Origin: Clusia tigrina
Lineage: Eukaryota; Arthropoda; Insecta; Diptera; Clusiidae
Assembly: GCA_920105625.2 (NCBI GenBank)
Contig: OV050033.1
Span: 89,530,280 to 89,594,279 of the forward strand
DNA: 64,000 nt
Direction of reading: 5' to 3'
Part shown: in pieces, positions 62,744 to 64,000 of the stretch
Layout: each line of letters begins with the position of its first letter
Numbering within the stretch: position 1 is the stretch's first letter
Program-made: the position numbers and the translations under genes
The notes under the pieces: model-generated
What the model was told of the DNA's origin: nothing
Seen by the model: the letters and a program-made list of their open reading frames with translations, nothing else
Databases searched by the model: none

Positions 62744-64000
62744 CATACAAATGCTTGTAACATTTTACGGGAGCGTCATAAAACCTTGAAATTTTGTAAC
62801 AATAAAGTACTCGAGCCCCTTGTCAATTGAAGCTATCGCTCAAAGCTATGCTAACCTTGAGTCCCAAATCAAACACTGATAAAACTTCAAATGGCCCTAA
62901 CTTCTATACGGTACGTCCTACACCTATCAAAGTTTGCAACATACAAATGCTTGCAACTTTTTACTGGAGCGTCATAAAACCTTGAAATTTTGTAACAATA
63001 AAGTACTCGAGCCTCTTGTCAATTGAAGCTATCGCTCAAAGCTATGCTAACCTTGAGTCCCAAATCAAACACTGATAAAACTTCAAATGGCCCTAACTTT
63101 TATACGGTACGTCCTACACCTATCAAAGTTTGCAACATACAAATGCTTGTAACTTTTTACTGGAGCGTCATAAAACCTTGAAATTTTGTAAGAATAAAGT
63201 CCTCGAACCTCTTGTCAATTTAATCTATCGCTCAAAGCTATGCTACCCTTGAGTCCCAATTCAAACACTGATAAAACTTCAAATGGCCGAAACTTCTATA
63301 CGGTACATCCTACACCTATCAAAGTTTGCAACATACAAATGCTTGTAACTTTTTACTGGAGCGTCATAAAATCTTGAAATTTTGTAACAATAAAGTACTC
63401 GAGCCTCTTGTCAAATTAAGCTATCGCTAAAAGCTATGCTACCCTTGAGTTCCAAATCAAACACTGATAAAACTTCAAATGGCCCTAACTACTATACAGT
63501 ACATCCTACACCTATCAAAGTTTGCAACATACAAATGATTGTAAATTTTTACTGGAGTGTAATAAAACCTTGAAATTTTGTAACATTAAAATACTCGAGC
63601 CTCTTGTCAATTTAAGCTATCGCGCAAAGCTATGCTACCCTTGAGTCCCAAATCAAACACTGATAAAACTTCAAATGGCCCTAACTTCTATACGGTACGT
63701 CCTACACCTATCAAAGTTTGCAACATACAAATGCTTGTAAATTTTTACTGGAGCGTCATAAAACCTTGAAATTTTGTAACATTAAAGTACTCGAGCCTCT
63801 TGTCAATTTAAGCTATCGCCCGAAGCTGTGCTACCCTTGAGTCTCAAATCAAGCACAGATAAAACTTCAAATGGCCATAACTTCTATACGGTACATCCTA
63901 CACCTATCAAAGTTTGCAACATACAAATGCTTGTAACTTTTTACTGGAGCGTCATAAAACCTTGAAATTTTGTAACAATAAAGTACTCGAACCTCTTGTC
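62744..64000. repeat. Terminal monomers of the window
   Basis: Six further full monomers and a partial one. They include two sister monomers with GTCAATTGAAGC and GCTATGCTAACC (near 62,823 and 63,019, 196 bp apart), a CCTCGAACC monomer near 63,202, and CAGTACATCC and ATTAAA types like those at 34.9-35.1 and 46.1-46.3 kb. The array does not end here; the last bases, CTCGAACCTCTTGTC, are inside a monomer. Confidence 0.88.

Larger units (their letters stand above)
1..64000. repeat. Satellite DNA array, 196-bp monomer
   Basis: The motif ATCGCTCAAAG (or a close variant) recurs at 1, 196, 392, 588 and so on to the right-hand end, giving a fundamental period of 196 bp and about 326-328 monomers. 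All copies lie in the same orientation. No unique sequence, transposon or gene interrupts them. The consensus is about 37% GC with A/T runs spread through it. The first monomer here is 195 bp because of a one-base loss near TATGTATGG. A monomer close to nucleosome-repeat length, in HORs and without genes, is typical of centromeric or pericentromeric satellite in plants and animals; that assignment is inference. I do not recognise the family. Confidence 0.98.

Noticed and set aside
1..64000. CRISPR array
   Set aside because: Repeats are evenly spaced, but there are no unique spacers between short repeats; the whole 196 bp is repeated and no cas-like gene is present.
1..64000. Known satellites: primate alpha satellite or a CENP-B box
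   Set aside because: The period is 196, not 171 bp, and I found no sequence resembling the CENP-B box core (TTCG....A..CGGG) in the consensus.

Overview
The whole 64 kb window is one satellite DNA array. From the first base to the last it is a head-to-tail tandem repeat of a monomer of about 196 bp, roughly 326-328 copies, all in the same orientation. Both window ends fall inside a monomer, so the array continues on both sides. I found no protein-coding gene, RNA gene, transposon, CRISPR array or stretch of unique sequence. The monomer is about 37% GC (73 of 196 positions in the consensus I read by hand). A nucleosome-sized AT-rich monomer, multi-monomer higher-order repeats (HORs) and no interrupting genes point to centromeric or pericentromeric (or other constitutive) heterochromatin of a eukaryote. 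I do not recognise the monomer as a named satellite family and cannot name the organism. It is not the 171-bp primate alpha satellite, and I see no CENP-B-box-like sequence.

Monomer coordinates used below start (position 1) at the motif ATCGCTCAAAG. Landmarks: a first copy of an internal 54-bp sub-repeat at 54-107; a second copy at 110-163, offset 56 bp, 35/54 identical; a short perfect dyad TACAA-ATGC-TTGTA at 108-121; AATAAA at 163-168; overlapping ScaI and XhoI sites (AGTACTCGAG) at 168-177; five CpGs at 3, 75, 80, 136 and 174.

Above the monomer there is a mosaic of HORs with different period, found by measuring the spacing of diagnostic variants. 1-3.5 kb: an 8-mer duplication (1,568 bp). 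3.5-9.4 kb: loosely ordered monomers with 3-, 4- and 5-mer spacings. 9.4-13.5 kb: a 6-mer HOR (1,176 bp, about 3.5 copies). 15.1-21.1 kb: a 13-mer HOR (2,542 bp, about 2.4 copies), itself built of a 7-mer and a 6-mer half. Near 22.48 kb a truncated monomer marks a change of monomer subfamilies. 22.5-43.1 kb: a second domain with truncated monomers and a near-identical 6.5 kb block present twice, 9,574 bp apart. 43.1-50.2 kb: one HOR in 4-, 7- and 10-monomer versions. 50.2-54.5 kb: an 11-mer HOR (2,156 bp) in two tandem copies, with a third copy at 34.3-36.5 kb. 54.5-62.7 kb: related 6-, 8-, 9- and 10-mer spacings.

The layout is what repeated unequal exchange or amplification would leave. Nothing here looks like a protein-based system. 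The most interesting signals are the nested HOR history, the clustering of independent deletion breakpoints beside the monomer's small dyad, and the internal 56-bp sub-repeat. All coordinates, periods and identities were read by hand; block edges are good to about 20-200 bp.
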